Assembly: GCA_022578605.1 (NCBI GenBank)
Contig: MU394074.1
Coordinates: 1 to 64,000 of the forward strand
Source of the DNA: Camillea tinctor
Lineage: Eukaryota; Ascomycota; Sordariomycetes; Xylariales; Xylariaceae
Length of the DNA stretch: 64,000 nt
Direction of reading: 5' to 3'
A program made the position numbers and the translations under genes. A model generated the notes under the pieces. The model saw nothing but the letters and a program-made list of their open reading frames with translations, did not search any database and was not told where the DNA came from. Below, in pieces: positions 45,538 through 56,188 of the stretch. The number at the start of each line of letters is the position of its first letter. The first letter of the stretch is position 1.

Positions 45538-45744
45538 TTATTCATTAATGATCTTCACTAGGATAGGTTCGAGAACAAGCCAAAGACTGCCCTGCCACAT
45601 ATGGATGGCTGCAAGCGCGATAATCATAGGGAAAGGGATGGTTGATCGGAGGCCACCGAAGGAGATGAATTCTTGATTTCCCTCCTGGGGGACCATGAAG
45701 TACATAATTGCAATTGAAGTTATCACAGACAATACCCATCTACC
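45538..45744 (-). pseudogene. Possible 3' exon or remnant of a membrane protein
   Basis: On the minus strand, after a good acceptor (branch-like CCTAATT, then GACTAG), an open frame reads GRWVLSVITSIAIMYFMV, then PQEGNQEFISFGG and LRSTIPFPMIIALAAIHMWQ, with two hydrophobic segments and a stop at 45538. Third positions are more GC-rich than the surroundings. No upstream exon or start could be found, so it is either a relic or a spliced gene I cannot assemble. Confidence 0.25.
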
Positions 45745-46525
45745 CTAGTCTCTGAGTTTAATTAGGGTTTGATGGTTTTTAGTGCTTCTTATAAGTGCCA
45801 CATATAGGTAGGTAGGTAGTGCATATCCACTCTGTCTTCGTTGGTTTCTCCGTACGTTGCCTACAGCTACGCTGGATGAGACTTGGGATGAGACTTGGAA
45901 TACTAGTGGATGATGAAATTTCTAGGATGCTCCCAGTTCACTCGGATGCTCTGAAGCTTAAATCAGCTGAAACTAGTAGGAAACTAACTTAGAGCTGTGT
46001 GTTCTGACATAGGTCCTTATACATACACTCAGAACCTAGCTAGTCTAGCATCCTAGTTCTCTATGAGATCTTCCAAGGTTCTTTTCGAGGTCTTGTCTCC
46101 TAACCCGGGCCGCATCTACAGATATAATAAGAATTAAACAGTTATTTTGAGGCTCTAGATATTATGGGTAAGTATTTGATGCCCTGGCTCACAACCCCTT
46201 TTCTTGGTGCCTATGTATATGATGTATTAGGTATGTCACTTCCACAGACAAGCTCAAGGGGGTTCCTGAGTTACAACAGGGGAGGCATGATCTCCATATC
46301 CCGTAGTGGCACTTGTCTTGGCACGGGCCTTCAACGAGAAACTTTTAGAGCTCCACACTTGACTCGGTTGGGACAAAGAAGTCTTCAGACATTAAACTTG
46401 TCAGCCTGTGGATAGTCTCTGCGCTAAACTAGACACCTCTCCAACATCCCTGATGATAGGGGCGGCGATACCCGGATGGATATGCTAACTGCCGTGATAG
46501 CTCGTCATTATCGAAGAGGTGATTC

Positions 46526-46551
46526 TCAACGCTACACTAGTGTAGCGTTGA
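46526..46551. repeat. Perfect 26-bp palindrome
   Basis: A perfect inverted repeat without a loop, centred on ACTAGT (half-site TCAACGCTACACT). It ends at a C/T mismatch on either side. A weaker inverted pattern (GTGTTTAAAACAC) lies 30 bp downstream. Confidence 0.95.
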
Positions 46552-48779
46552 TAGAAAAAGCGATAACTTGTCCCGTTGTGTTTAAAACACGGTATTCGAC
46601 GGGCAAACCATACACCAGCAACTTGTGTACCTCGCGGGAAGAACAAATCGCCCGAGAAGACGTCAACGATTACCGAAGCACCGGTAGGAGATTTGACCGT
46701 GTTCCGTAAACTGGTAGTTGGGCCCATCAAGTGAGATTAGCTAGAATGTTCTCCTATTCAACCGTGTGCCACTATATTGACAACTCCGTCATTAAATAAA
46801 CTAGGGTAGGGACTGTGCATTCTTGCGTCACTGAAGCGGGTTTAAATGACGATGATCTTGTTCAAAGAAGAAAAAAAATTGCGGAAAAAAAAAAAAAGAC
46901 ACTATACCTACTAGATGAATAAGGGGTGGCAGACAGAGGATCGTTGTTGGGTATGAAGAAAGAAAACTTCACTTGATTGGGATATGATCTACAACTATAA
47001 ATAATTCAATTTGATTGGGTTAAAAGAGGGTTTCTGGGATTCAAGTTCAATACCACCGATGCAATGTCACAGGGACTAGGTTAGATCAATCGTGTGGTTC
47101 GGGGGCTGTGCATAGAAAGGGAAGAAGAAAAAAAAGCTTCATTCAATCTCTGGTACTCAACATTTCCTATTTCCCATTTCCCATATTTATTATCCATCAC
47201 TTATTAGTAATTTACCGACTTCACACACCCACTCAATAGACCAAGTTGAGGGGATGAAACACTCCACTAACTGGCTGTACGTGGTATGACAACGACGTGT
47301 CTCGACATGGTCAATGTCGATAGGTACAGTATATGTACTATATGAGAGGAGAGGGGTCCTAACCTAGACTATGGCCGACCTGGTATCGGGTGTTTATTTC
47401 AGCTGTACCACGGTGTCTGATCACTTCTCTAACAAATGGGGAGACTCTTCGGCAACTAAGCATAGTGTATTCCCTACAATGCTTAGTGTCTGGTAGTGTA
47501 GTAGGTTAGAAGCTTTACCCAACCTTCGTAGGCAAGCAAGATGAAAAAAACCACCGGACCTGGTGACCAATCACGTTGTGTCTCTTACTCAACGAAGCTA
47601 CATCATCTGCGAGACATACAGCAGGAACAATAGGCGTGGATGGCCTCTCCAGAGTATAGTGGTCAGCGGAAAGCGCTGCAGAGAGATGGATAGAGCGGCT
47701 GGTCAACAGGTAATGCTCTGTAGGTTCCAAGATGACGAGCAAACCAATAGTAAGCGCTATGGCTTGAACAGGATTCCCTATTTGACGCCGTCCTCTTACC
47801 TTAACATGCGAACCGGAAATCCGGCTAGCGGAGTATACTTGCCACATGGCCACAGGATTCGTCACGCAGAGTGTAAGTAGTCATAGTAGTCGTATCAGTA
47901 GTAGTTGTACATACTGGTAGTACTTGTTATTATTGCTGTTCTTGCTTGCCGCTGTTCGTGTTGGTGGTGTGCCTATTATCGTGCAATAGCTACAAAAGGA
48001 AACAAAGGACTCTCTCTCTCTCTCTCTTCCCCCCCTCCCCCTTCTCTCACCTCTACCTGCAGAACTTCCGAGACAAGTTATGAATTAGCTACGAGACGAA
48101 GACGGTGTACAAATCGCCTATTTGACCCAAGACGCTATTCTGCGACATGCCTTTGTCAAGGCCAGTCAGCTTCCAACACCAAAAGTCCTACCGAAAAAAA
48201 AGTCACAACGCATTCTGCATGTCTTTTTTAGACATCTATCAACTACCTAAACTATATTAACCTACATAATACATACATACATACATGCCCTAGGTTGCTA
48301 CATTAACGAACCTAACAATAAATTCCTCACTTAAAAAGGTTTTCGTGCCTCCCTCCCCCCTGATCCTCCTCCCCATCTCATCCTTCTTGTCATTTTCATT
48401 CTTTTTTCATTTCCTGTCTTCACGATCTATGTCTTCCTCGTCGTTCACCTCACTTACTTAGCTAAACCTTTAGTTCCTCACCCAACCCCAACCCCAAATC
48501 TAAACCACCATCCGATCTCCACGACCCCCCGGAAACGGCACCGCAATCCCCGTCATTTCTACGCGCGCGGATCTTCGCCAAGAGAAACGATATCCCCCAG
48601 CAAGCCGAATTACCGAACCTAGCTGGCTTCTTGGCATCAGCCCCGGGCCGCTTTCAGGTGAGCAGGCTTGCCCTTTTCTTTAACTTCGTCATCAAGGGGC
48701 GGAGCCCAGCTGGCTACCCAAGTCTTCAACCCTATACCAATTACAATTTGATCATCTTGGTTTGGTGAACCGAACATGT

Positions 48780-48873
48780 TCCTTCGGTGACTAATGGTGA
48801 TCATCTCCCCGGCCCCTCCGAGTGGGAATAAGAGCAAAAAAAGAGGTCACTATGTAATCTGTACCAAATACCC
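48780..48873. repeat. First (clean) copy of a 94-bp duplicated stretch
   Basis: This stretch starts TCCTTCGGTG and ends ACCAAATACCC. It aligns without gaps to 48948-49041 on the other side of the assembly gap and is the more complex of the two. Confidence 0.8.
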
Positions 48874-48874
48874 T

Positions 48875-49037
48875 GGGGGGGGGGGGGGGGGGGGCGGGCC
48901 GGCCCCGCGCCGCGCCCGGCACCCCGCCGCGCAGGGGNNNNNNNNNNTCCTTCGGTTTTTATTTTTTATAATCTCCCCGCCCCCTCCCTTTGGGTTTAAT
49001 TTAAAAAAAATTTGTCACTTTTTAATCTTTACCAAAT

Positions 49038-49068
<31 letters not shown>
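48875..49068. other. Assembly gap flanked by G20, GC-rich junk and C30
   Basis: A run of 20 G (48875-48894) is followed by about 43 bp of nearly pure GC sequence, 10 N (48938-48947), a homopolymer-degraded copy of the preceding sequence (48948-49041) and a run of 30 C (49039-49068). This pattern is expected when low-quality reads through a homopolymer are scaffolded. The sequence here should not be trusted. Confidence 0.85.
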
Positions 49069-49426
49069 ATTCCCAGTTCTCTCTCGGTCTTGGTCTCGGT
49101 CTCGGGGCTAGAGGGGAAATAGTACACATACATATATACACGCACACAACATGTTATTATTATAGGTTATTCGCTTCTGGTGCTTTCTTTTTGTCTTCAT
49201 AAAGTTCTACGTTCGAGCACATTCAAGCTTATTAGCCAGCCACTTTACACCGCATCTCGTTTGAGTTTCGTATTTGCTCTCCTTTGTTTCGGCGCGTCTG
49301 GAAAGCTTCAGCGCACTGCCCCCTCATCTACCGGTCCTAAACCGAGCGTACGGACCGCAAGTGATCAGCCACAGTTTTTTTTTTCTTACTTTGGATACCT
49401 AAGGCCTTTCTGCATTTTTGCACATA

Positions 49427-50029
49427 ATGTCTCCTCCTCTCTTCAAGCGGTTACCTACCAAGAGAAGTTTTCAGAGCCTTCACAGAACTAAGACAAATGA
49501 TAGCCTCACCACCATGTCGACCATCTCAACTAGTAGTACCAGCAGCAGCAGCCGGCCAACCAGCCGCAACTACGATACGGGTTTTCCAGACTCGTTCGCC
49601 TCATGCACCACATCTCTTCGCCATCCGGATGCCATCATCGATCCGGCATATTCTATCTCCACCGAGGACGTAGACCCTGCCAAGACGTTCCATCGGTCCA
49701 GGAAGTCGTTCTTGTCGAAGCACAAGCGGACAATCAGTCACGGATTCATCGTCCATCAGATGGATCAAAATGCCTCGACGTCATCGGTACTGCCGTCGAT
49801 CGACAGCGCCGTTGACATTATGGAGGTCAAAGACGAGCACGGCAGCGTCGGGGGGTATTCGAAGGATGGGGCTGATAGTGTCGACCTCCATATGGACGAT
49901 ACCAAGGGGGGCCTCCTAACATCGAATCCCATGTTCGACAACCACGGACAAAGCCTGGAGGACGACGACGACGAAGCTGCGTCACGGCGGAACAAGATCT
50001 TTAGGAAGTTTAGGGTTCACAAGGACTAA
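49427..50029 (+). CDS. Ser/Asp-rich protein of unknown function, 200 residues
   Basis: This is an intronless frame beginning MSPPLFKRLPTKRSFQSLHR. It contains a Ser-rich run (STSSTSSSSRPTS), a basic RSRKSFLSKHKRTISHGFI segment with AGC-kinase-like RxxS sites, an acidic EDDDDEAASRR stretch and a basic tail (NKIFRKFRVHKD). No domain is recognised. Codon use and the balanced length support a real gene. The start is the first ATG in frame; the frame is open further upstream but has no ATG. Its promoter overlaps the unreliable assembly junction. Confidence 0.7.
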   Translation: MSPPLFKRLPTKRSFQSLHRTKTNDSLTTMSTISTSSTSSSSRPTSRNYDTGFPDSFASCTTSLRHPDAIIDPAYSISTEDVDPAKTFHRSRKSFLSKHKRTISHGFIVHQMDQNASTSSVLPSIDSAVDIMEVKDEHGSVGGYSKDGADSVDLHMDDTKGGLLTSNPMFDNHGQSLEDDDDEAASRRNKIFRKFRVHKD

Positions 50030-51152
50030 ACAGGGGAGGTTTATTTCGGGCGAGGAGGGAAATCATTAGAGCTTGCACCTTACACGCAGACCGCGGGCAA
50101 CCCATCATTACGAGACACGGTTCTTCACATCCCACAACAGGGCACTACACATCGCCACCATCGTTTTTAGCAAGCCCACGTAGTCTACTACTACTACACT
50201 GATTTTTTTACTTTATAGCGCGGAGTTTGGTTCTCAACTGGAATGGAGGGGCAGATGGGATGGAACGGATAGGGTAATGGAGCACAGGGGTTATCGGCAC
50301 CTAAAAGGGACAGAAAAGAAAAAGAAACGCAAACAAGAAAAAAAAAATAAAGGAAAGGGAAATCTCGCGAGAATGCTAAGAGAAGAATGCATAACACAAA
50401 GAGATATTAAGGGAAGAGAGAGGGAAACAAACGCATAGAGCAGCGTGTCATGTGTGCTTGTGTGCCAATCCTGACGAAGGCTTCTTCCCCTTTCCCACAA
50501 GAACAAACAGGTGGATAACCCTATCCGGATATAACATAATTCTTCGCTGTACACTTGTTACTCTAGAAAAGAAAGAAAATAAGTAAAATGAAAAACCCCC
50601 TAGCCTGCCAACTAAGTTGGGTTTAAATCACGTCACATGGGTCATCATTGTCAAACATGGGACATGTGCTACGAGTAGGGGTAATGGTAGTTATTCCTTT
50701 TTTTTCTCTATCGTTTCCGGAGCCCGCCCATTTCTTCTCCCTCTCGTTAGGTGCCCTACGTAACCGACGCCCTGTTTATATCACTCGGGCCGAATAGCTT
50801 CAAAAGAGGATAACATAGTTAGTATAGGATAGGAATCTATACTGACTTCCCAAGGTCTCCCTTTTTTCCAGTGCTTCATGTCCTGCCTTGCTCTCTACTG
50901 AAATGTATTGTGTCGGTCGTAATTGGTTTCAAAAAGGGGTAGTAGGATACTCCGATTAGTAACTATAGTCACAGCACTAGTTCACTGGCTGTATCAAAGC
51001 AGTGGGATAACCTATCTACTTTATTCGTGCTCTCTCACTCGTAGGGTAAAGGAAAACACGATGGATGTTGAATCGTCGTCTCTCTCGCTCTCAAATCTCC
51101 CTGCCTCACTCTCTCCCCTCCCCTCCTCTCCTCTCTCCTCCCACCCCCAACC
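50030..51152. other. Intergenic region between convergent genes
   Basis: This lies between the Ser/Asp-rich gene (plus) and the DUF952 gene (minus). It is purine-rich at 50300-50440. No gene is supportable. Confidence 0.55.
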
Positions 51153-51661
51153 TCAGAAAATCAACCACCCCCCATCCTGCTCCCGGATAGCCTCCTTCCA
51201 GCTCCTCGCCCCCCCATCCGCGTCGCGCACAAACTCCCGCGGCGCCCCCTCCACATCCGCAGCGCCGAAGTTGCCGTATAGGTGCGGGCACCCCGGCACC
51301 TCCCACGTCGTGAGCCCCGGGAACTTGGCCGCCACGCTGGAGAACCGGATCTTGAGGACCCAGAGGCGCGGGGCGGCGGCGAAGAATAGGTCGGCGGTGG
51401 TGGGGATCTGTGGTTTTTGGGACCTCCCCCCCCCCTTTTTTTAGCGAGAGATTGGGGAGAGGATAATTAATAGGGGGGATAGGGGAAGGGGGAAGGGAAG
51501 GGAAGGGGGTTAGGTAGACTGACCTGCGTTGCGGTGCTCAAGTGCACGAACCCGTCTTTCTGGTCCAGCTCCGAGAGCGGGTACTCGGCCGGTAGAGGGG
51601 AGGGCGGAGCCTCGGGGACGATCTTGTAGACGTATGTGGGGAGGGGATCTGGGGGGGCCAT
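51153..51661 (-). CDS. DUF952 domain protein
   Basis: This protein of 130 residues consists of a single DUF952 domain; its biochemical function is unknown. Exons are 51524-51661 and 51153-51407, with a 116-nt phase-0 intron (donor GTCAGT, acceptor CCACAG). The junction restores DGFVHLSTATQ-IPTTADLFFAAAPRLWVLKI, the diagnostic core of the family (start TYVYKIVPE, end CPHLYGNFGAADV). A Trp-rich tail (SWKEAIREQDGGWLIF) closes it. Stand-alone DUF952 proteins of about 110-140 residues are common in bacteria and fungi. Confidence 0.9.
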
Positions 51662-54600
51662 TTTCTTTGGCTTTGGAGGTTACGTATATGGGTGGGTAAA
51701 AATAGCAGGAATGGTGGCGGCAGTGTAGTTTAGGCAGGAAAGAAAGTAGAAAATGAACTCAATACGAGAAAAATAATAAAGAAAGATCGTCTCTGCCTGA
51801 GTTGTTCTTTCGTGTAGGTAGGTAGCTAGGTTAGGTTCGATGAGACGGACTTAAGTCTAAGGAGCGGGCGTCAGCTGCAGCAGGCGAATAAGTGAGCGCA
51901 GGATTCGTAATTGTCGTGCTTCATTCACTTAGTTATGGGACTGACTTGTAATACGTACCTAAATAGGTAGTGATTATACTTAGAAAAACTAAATCTTAGC
52001 ACTTGCATATGTGACTAAGTAGTTCTAAGTATATAGTTCACACGTAACGACAGAGTGAATATGTATGTATCTGGCTATCAAGAGAGAAAGTAAAACCTCA
52101 AATTATCTGTCTCAAAATCCTCCGGCGCATGAGTGGCGACCGAGCAAGTAACCGTAGATAGCTTTATCCCGAAAAGGAAAATGAAAAGAATAGAAAACCC
52201 GGTCCCGGCGAATAAGCTGTTTCCAGGTCTCGTCTCGTCTCGTCTCAGTCTAGTTCTGGGGATGAGAATTCCCTCAGATAATGCCACTTGCATACAGCTG
52301 TCGCTCTACTGTACTGTCACTCAGGGGTTCTCCCCAATAGGAGAGAGAGAGCAACCTCAACGACAAGAAGTGAGTTTCTTTTCTTTTTCTTTTACGCCTA
52401 ATGTACAGCAAAATAATTGGTAACAAGATGACTTCTAGAATCGCTCGATGAATTTGTGGACTTTCAACGGTTGAGGCTGCGAATAAACATCGTTTTCCGT
52501 TTTCTCCCTTCTTATTCTTTTATGGGCTAATTATTCTTTTACAATTGACACAAATAAGACCAAGTCTAATGGCATAGTTTCTTATACAGATGAAATAGGC
52601 GGTAACGAAAAGGGGTTCAACTATTTACACGTGATGGAGGTCGTGAACCTACATGATTATAGCAATGCCGACTTGAAATAATTATAGCCCCCTTATTGGG
52701 CAGATGTGCAGAAGCAGGACGGCAAATACCCTTATGTATAGAGAAACTATCTAACCTGTATTTCGGGGTGCTTTGAATGATAGTCCTTCACGCAATTACA
52801 ATATCACTTCAAATATTTAGTAAATATAGGTAGGTAATCTAAATTATATCTCTTTATTCCGTAATATGTTATGCCTTTTCCAGCTATGTCCGCACTCTGT
52901 GGCAAGTTCTTAAGAATTTCTATTCCATTATATATTAGTATTTGTATTAACACAGGAGAGAATACCTTGTCTACTCCCCTAGAAAATGACAATGGGAAAT
53001 ATTCCTGCTTCTAGTTTTGTAGGTTACGCCATTCTCTCCAGTCATGTATAGTTTCAATATTCGCCTCATCTACGTAGACCACCCGTATCCGAGAGGGGCT
53101 TTCAATATATGTACATCTCACGGCAATAAGCGTCTTGATCTGGTTATGATGTCCATAACTCCTGCCCCTTCCCCTTATTCAATGCCAAGTAAAAATTTGC
53201 CACTCGTGATCCCCCAGATAGGCTTTTATATCTCCTTAGATAGCGTACAGTTTCTACGAGTCATTATTGGGATCGATGTCAGCTTTGGCAACAATATGTC
53301 ACCCTCCTAGGAGTATCTCGACGTCGTTATTATCTACAATATGCCTTAAGAGAACTCAATCACATGTTGTCACACTAATATATTTCTTTCCCGAACTACT
53401 TCGGAATTCTAACGTTTATTCTCGATTGAGTAAATAAAGCCCTCCAGCAGAGCTGGAGCCTGAGGGAATTCAGGGTCTTCTTAGTAGTAGTTATGTAAAA
53501 GAAGTAGATCATGGGATACAAGGTAGTATGCACCTCGTAAGGGAATAACGAGGGTGTTCGATATCTAAATAGCAATGTCAGAAATAATTTCTAATTTTCT
53601 ACACAGCAATATTTTGATCACTACCTACTTAGGTCCCTCGTAACCGAGTTGCTGGTTCTCGGTACGTTACACAGGAGCTATAAGGAACTATCAGTTACTA
53701 GAAGAGACTTTTTCGGAATAACTTACATATAGATGCTGACTGGTTCCCTTCATCAAGAGTATTAGATACCTAGGTGAGGCTAGTATATTGGATGAACGGG
53801 CGGATATATTGTGTAACCTGCTTTTTACAGGGGAGGATTATGTATCCGCCTCTTGGATAAGGAAAACTATAGCATATAGAAAAGTTTCTGCATATACCTT
53901 TGAGAGACATCAACAAAGTGTTCCTTGTATAACGTGTTCGTATGGCGTCATATATTGGGTGAAAACTCTTACTCCTGATGCTGTTCTTCTTTTACTACTA
54001 CTATTACTACTAAGTTGTAATCATGTGTCTACTTCCAACGCCCGCGCTATTTCAACTGCTCTTATGAAGAAAACCTTTTTAGGCCAGATCTACAACGCTT
54101 ATTTCTTGCATGAAACGTAAAAACTAACGATGCATGAGTAGAGAGCATCTCGACACTGGAACAACTTATCTTATGCCTACCCTGTCTGCTATATTGGTCC
54201 CCCTTGCCAGTAGTAGACTACGTGTAGTAGACGTCATGATGAAAATGATTTTTTTGTGGGAATCTTTGAACTTCAGTCTGTACGAGCATTCTCGGCATAT
54301 TATTATGCTTAGAAGTTGACTCATATATTGCTTCCGTCGTGCTTGACGCGCGGTTTTCTTGCCCGCGACTATTGAACGAATCTCCCTCTGAGCTGACTTG
54401 CCAAGGCATCGATCTCGAGATCTTACACGGAGTTTTCTAGGGGGTTAAAGAAAAATCAGAACCAGATCTTCGTATGTCACCGCTCAATTTCCTTCGCAAT
54501 GAACCACCTTCGTATGGATAGAGCCTATCGTTTCGTCATACCCACTTACCTAACCGCGATGTCTTCCTGAAACCTTTCTTTGAAGGATTCGAGGAAAGCT

Positions 54601-55572
54601 ACACTAGCAATCAATAAAAATATGGGCTGCTTAGTCTCTATAGATATATAGGGCCATCATCAACCAACTAACATGTTACTAATGAAGGGAAAGATCAACT
54701 GTGAAAATGTCTATTTTGAGCTCAATATATCGATTTTCGCAATTTGGCGCTGTAGTGAGAGTAAGCGAACATGGGTTGGTTAGACTTAACAAGTTAAGCT
54801 TGAAGTGGTTATGCATGCAACATTACTTATTGCACACACGTGGAGTTTGAATTGTTCCCCTTTTGTTTCTCCACAACTCTATATAGGCTTATGTTAGCGA
54901 CAGATACGACAGAGCCTCCATGTTGTGACAGAAGCCGAATAAGTTGTGCTTGTGTGAGTATTATCACATAATCGCATCCCATCCAGGCGGAAATCTTCCG
55001 ATCGCTGCCATTTAGGTAGGTGAGAATACTACTTCATTCCTCAGTGTATACATCATCTCCTTTGATTTGAAAGGCTCGGGATTTGCACATCAGTCATACT
55101 ACAACTATCTGTTTCTCGGCGTGATACTATCCTAAGAGTGGGAAAGCGTAGCTCTGATATTCTCTCATTATGGGTCTCTTCGCAAGAAGCTTCCGGCTCG
55201 TATAGTCGTGATGGTGATGATGATGCTGTGGATAAGGTTACGGTTAGATGGACAAGGATACTTGACCTCGTAAGGCATCAAGCAGCAAAGTGGTTGAGAC
55301 GAAGGACGACAGAGAGATGGATACTGCTAGAATAAGGAGGGAAAACAGCAAGACAAACAGAATCTCACGCCCTATCATGCTCGCTCTCAAAAAGTATAAA
55401 GAGTCCCGTCTCCTCGTGGTTTGATGAGAAAAGGAATTCTTCACCAGCATCAAGTCAACACTCGAACTCAAGCTTCTTCTCACAGCCAGCCAGCCAGCCA
55501 CCTTCAAGCACTATCCGTCCATCCACTTATCAACGTAGTCCACTATTAACACTACCAACCACCTTCGCCAAA
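51662..55572. other. Gene-poor AT-rich region
   Basis: Nearly 4 kb without a recognisable gene. It contains a GTCTC tandem (52228-52247). Several 60-110-codon frames have low-complexity or AT-driven composition (for example one with nine consecutive Leu at 53991-54017). A possible TATA element (GTATAAAG, about 55397) and an AGCC tandem (55490-55501) precede the secreted-peptide gene. Confidence 0.5.
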
Positions 55573-56188
55573 ATGCAGTTCAACGCCATCCTCGCTCTCG
55601 CTTTCAGCACCCTCGCCGCCGGCGCCGCTACCCGCACGAGCGTCCAGCAAGACGCAGCCGTATACGCGCAGAAGATCGCGCCGGCGCAGCTCTCGCGAGT
55701 CAGCCAGTTCAAAGTTGCGCACGGGGGCAACCTAACGTCGGAGCAGACCAGCTTCCTCGACGACGTGGCGGCCGCGATCGGTGCTCCCGCTCTGGCCGAC
55801 ATCCCGGGGCTCGAGGAGGCGTGCGCGGCCGTGTTCGGCGACGACGAGTGCGCCAACGTGCTCTCCGGCAAGGTCACCAGCAAGGTGCGCCGCGCCGGCG
55901 ACGGCAACATGCTGAACCGCCGCGCCCCGGCGTGCGAGTGCAGCGACGGCAGCGACTGGTGCGGCTCCGGGTTCCAGTGCTCCAGGTCGGGCGAGAACGA
56001 TGTCGAGTGTGCGGTTGGAGGCTCTCGTAAGTCTAAGATCCTTTGTTTTTATTCCCCATCTCCTATATATAGCTTTTTTTTTTTTTTTGTAATGCCCTCT
56101 ATGGATCTGAGATGTACTGACACCTGTGATAGTGGGCTGCGGTTCTCTTGGTCTTTACCAATGCAACGGGCTTTGCACCCAGATCTAA
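55573..56188 (+). CDS. Secreted cysteine-rich prepropeptide
   Basis: This is a predicted secreted precursor of 169 residues and unknown function. Exons are 55573-56026 and 56133-56188; the 106-nt phase-1 intron ends GTGATAG and joins GGS-LGCGSLG. The signal peptide is MQFNAILALAFSTLAAGAAT. The pro-region (about 21-117) has two Cys (84, 93) and two dibasic sites, RR at 106-107 and at 116-117, typical of kexin processing in the Golgi. Cleavage after Arg117 would release 52 residues with eight Cys at 121, 123, 130, 136, 146, 154, 162 and 166, enough for four disulphides. This plan is seen in fungal defensin-like peptides and effectors, but I match no named family. The coding part is very GC-rich, in sharp contrast to its AT-rich surroundings. 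Confidence 0.85.

Larger units (their letters stand above)
44606..48779. other. Long gene-poor AT-rich region
   Basis: More than 4 kb without a supportable gene. It contains a possible membrane-protein remnant (45538-45744, minus), a 26-bp perfect palindrome (46526-46551), a CT tract (48010-48028) and many short TAGGTA words. Short open frames have no recognisable domain. Confidence 0.5.

Noticed and set aside
46476..46709. 77-codon frame over the 26-bp palindrome
   Set aside because: Both strands are open here by chance. There is no domain and no coding bias.
48637..48837. 66-codon minus-strand frame beside the assembly gap
   Set aside because: It runs into sequence duplicated at the gap and has no recognisable domain. 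The region is unreliable.
53044..53310. 88-codon frame in the gene-poor region
   Set aside because: It starts with ATG and looks mildly protein-like, but I can find neither a family nor flanking exons. The evidence is too weak to call.
53788..54120. 110-codon plus-strand frame with nine Leu in a row
   Set aside because: The Leu run comes from a CTA/TTA microsatellite-like stretch. Composition is AT-driven, with no domain and no signal of coding bias.
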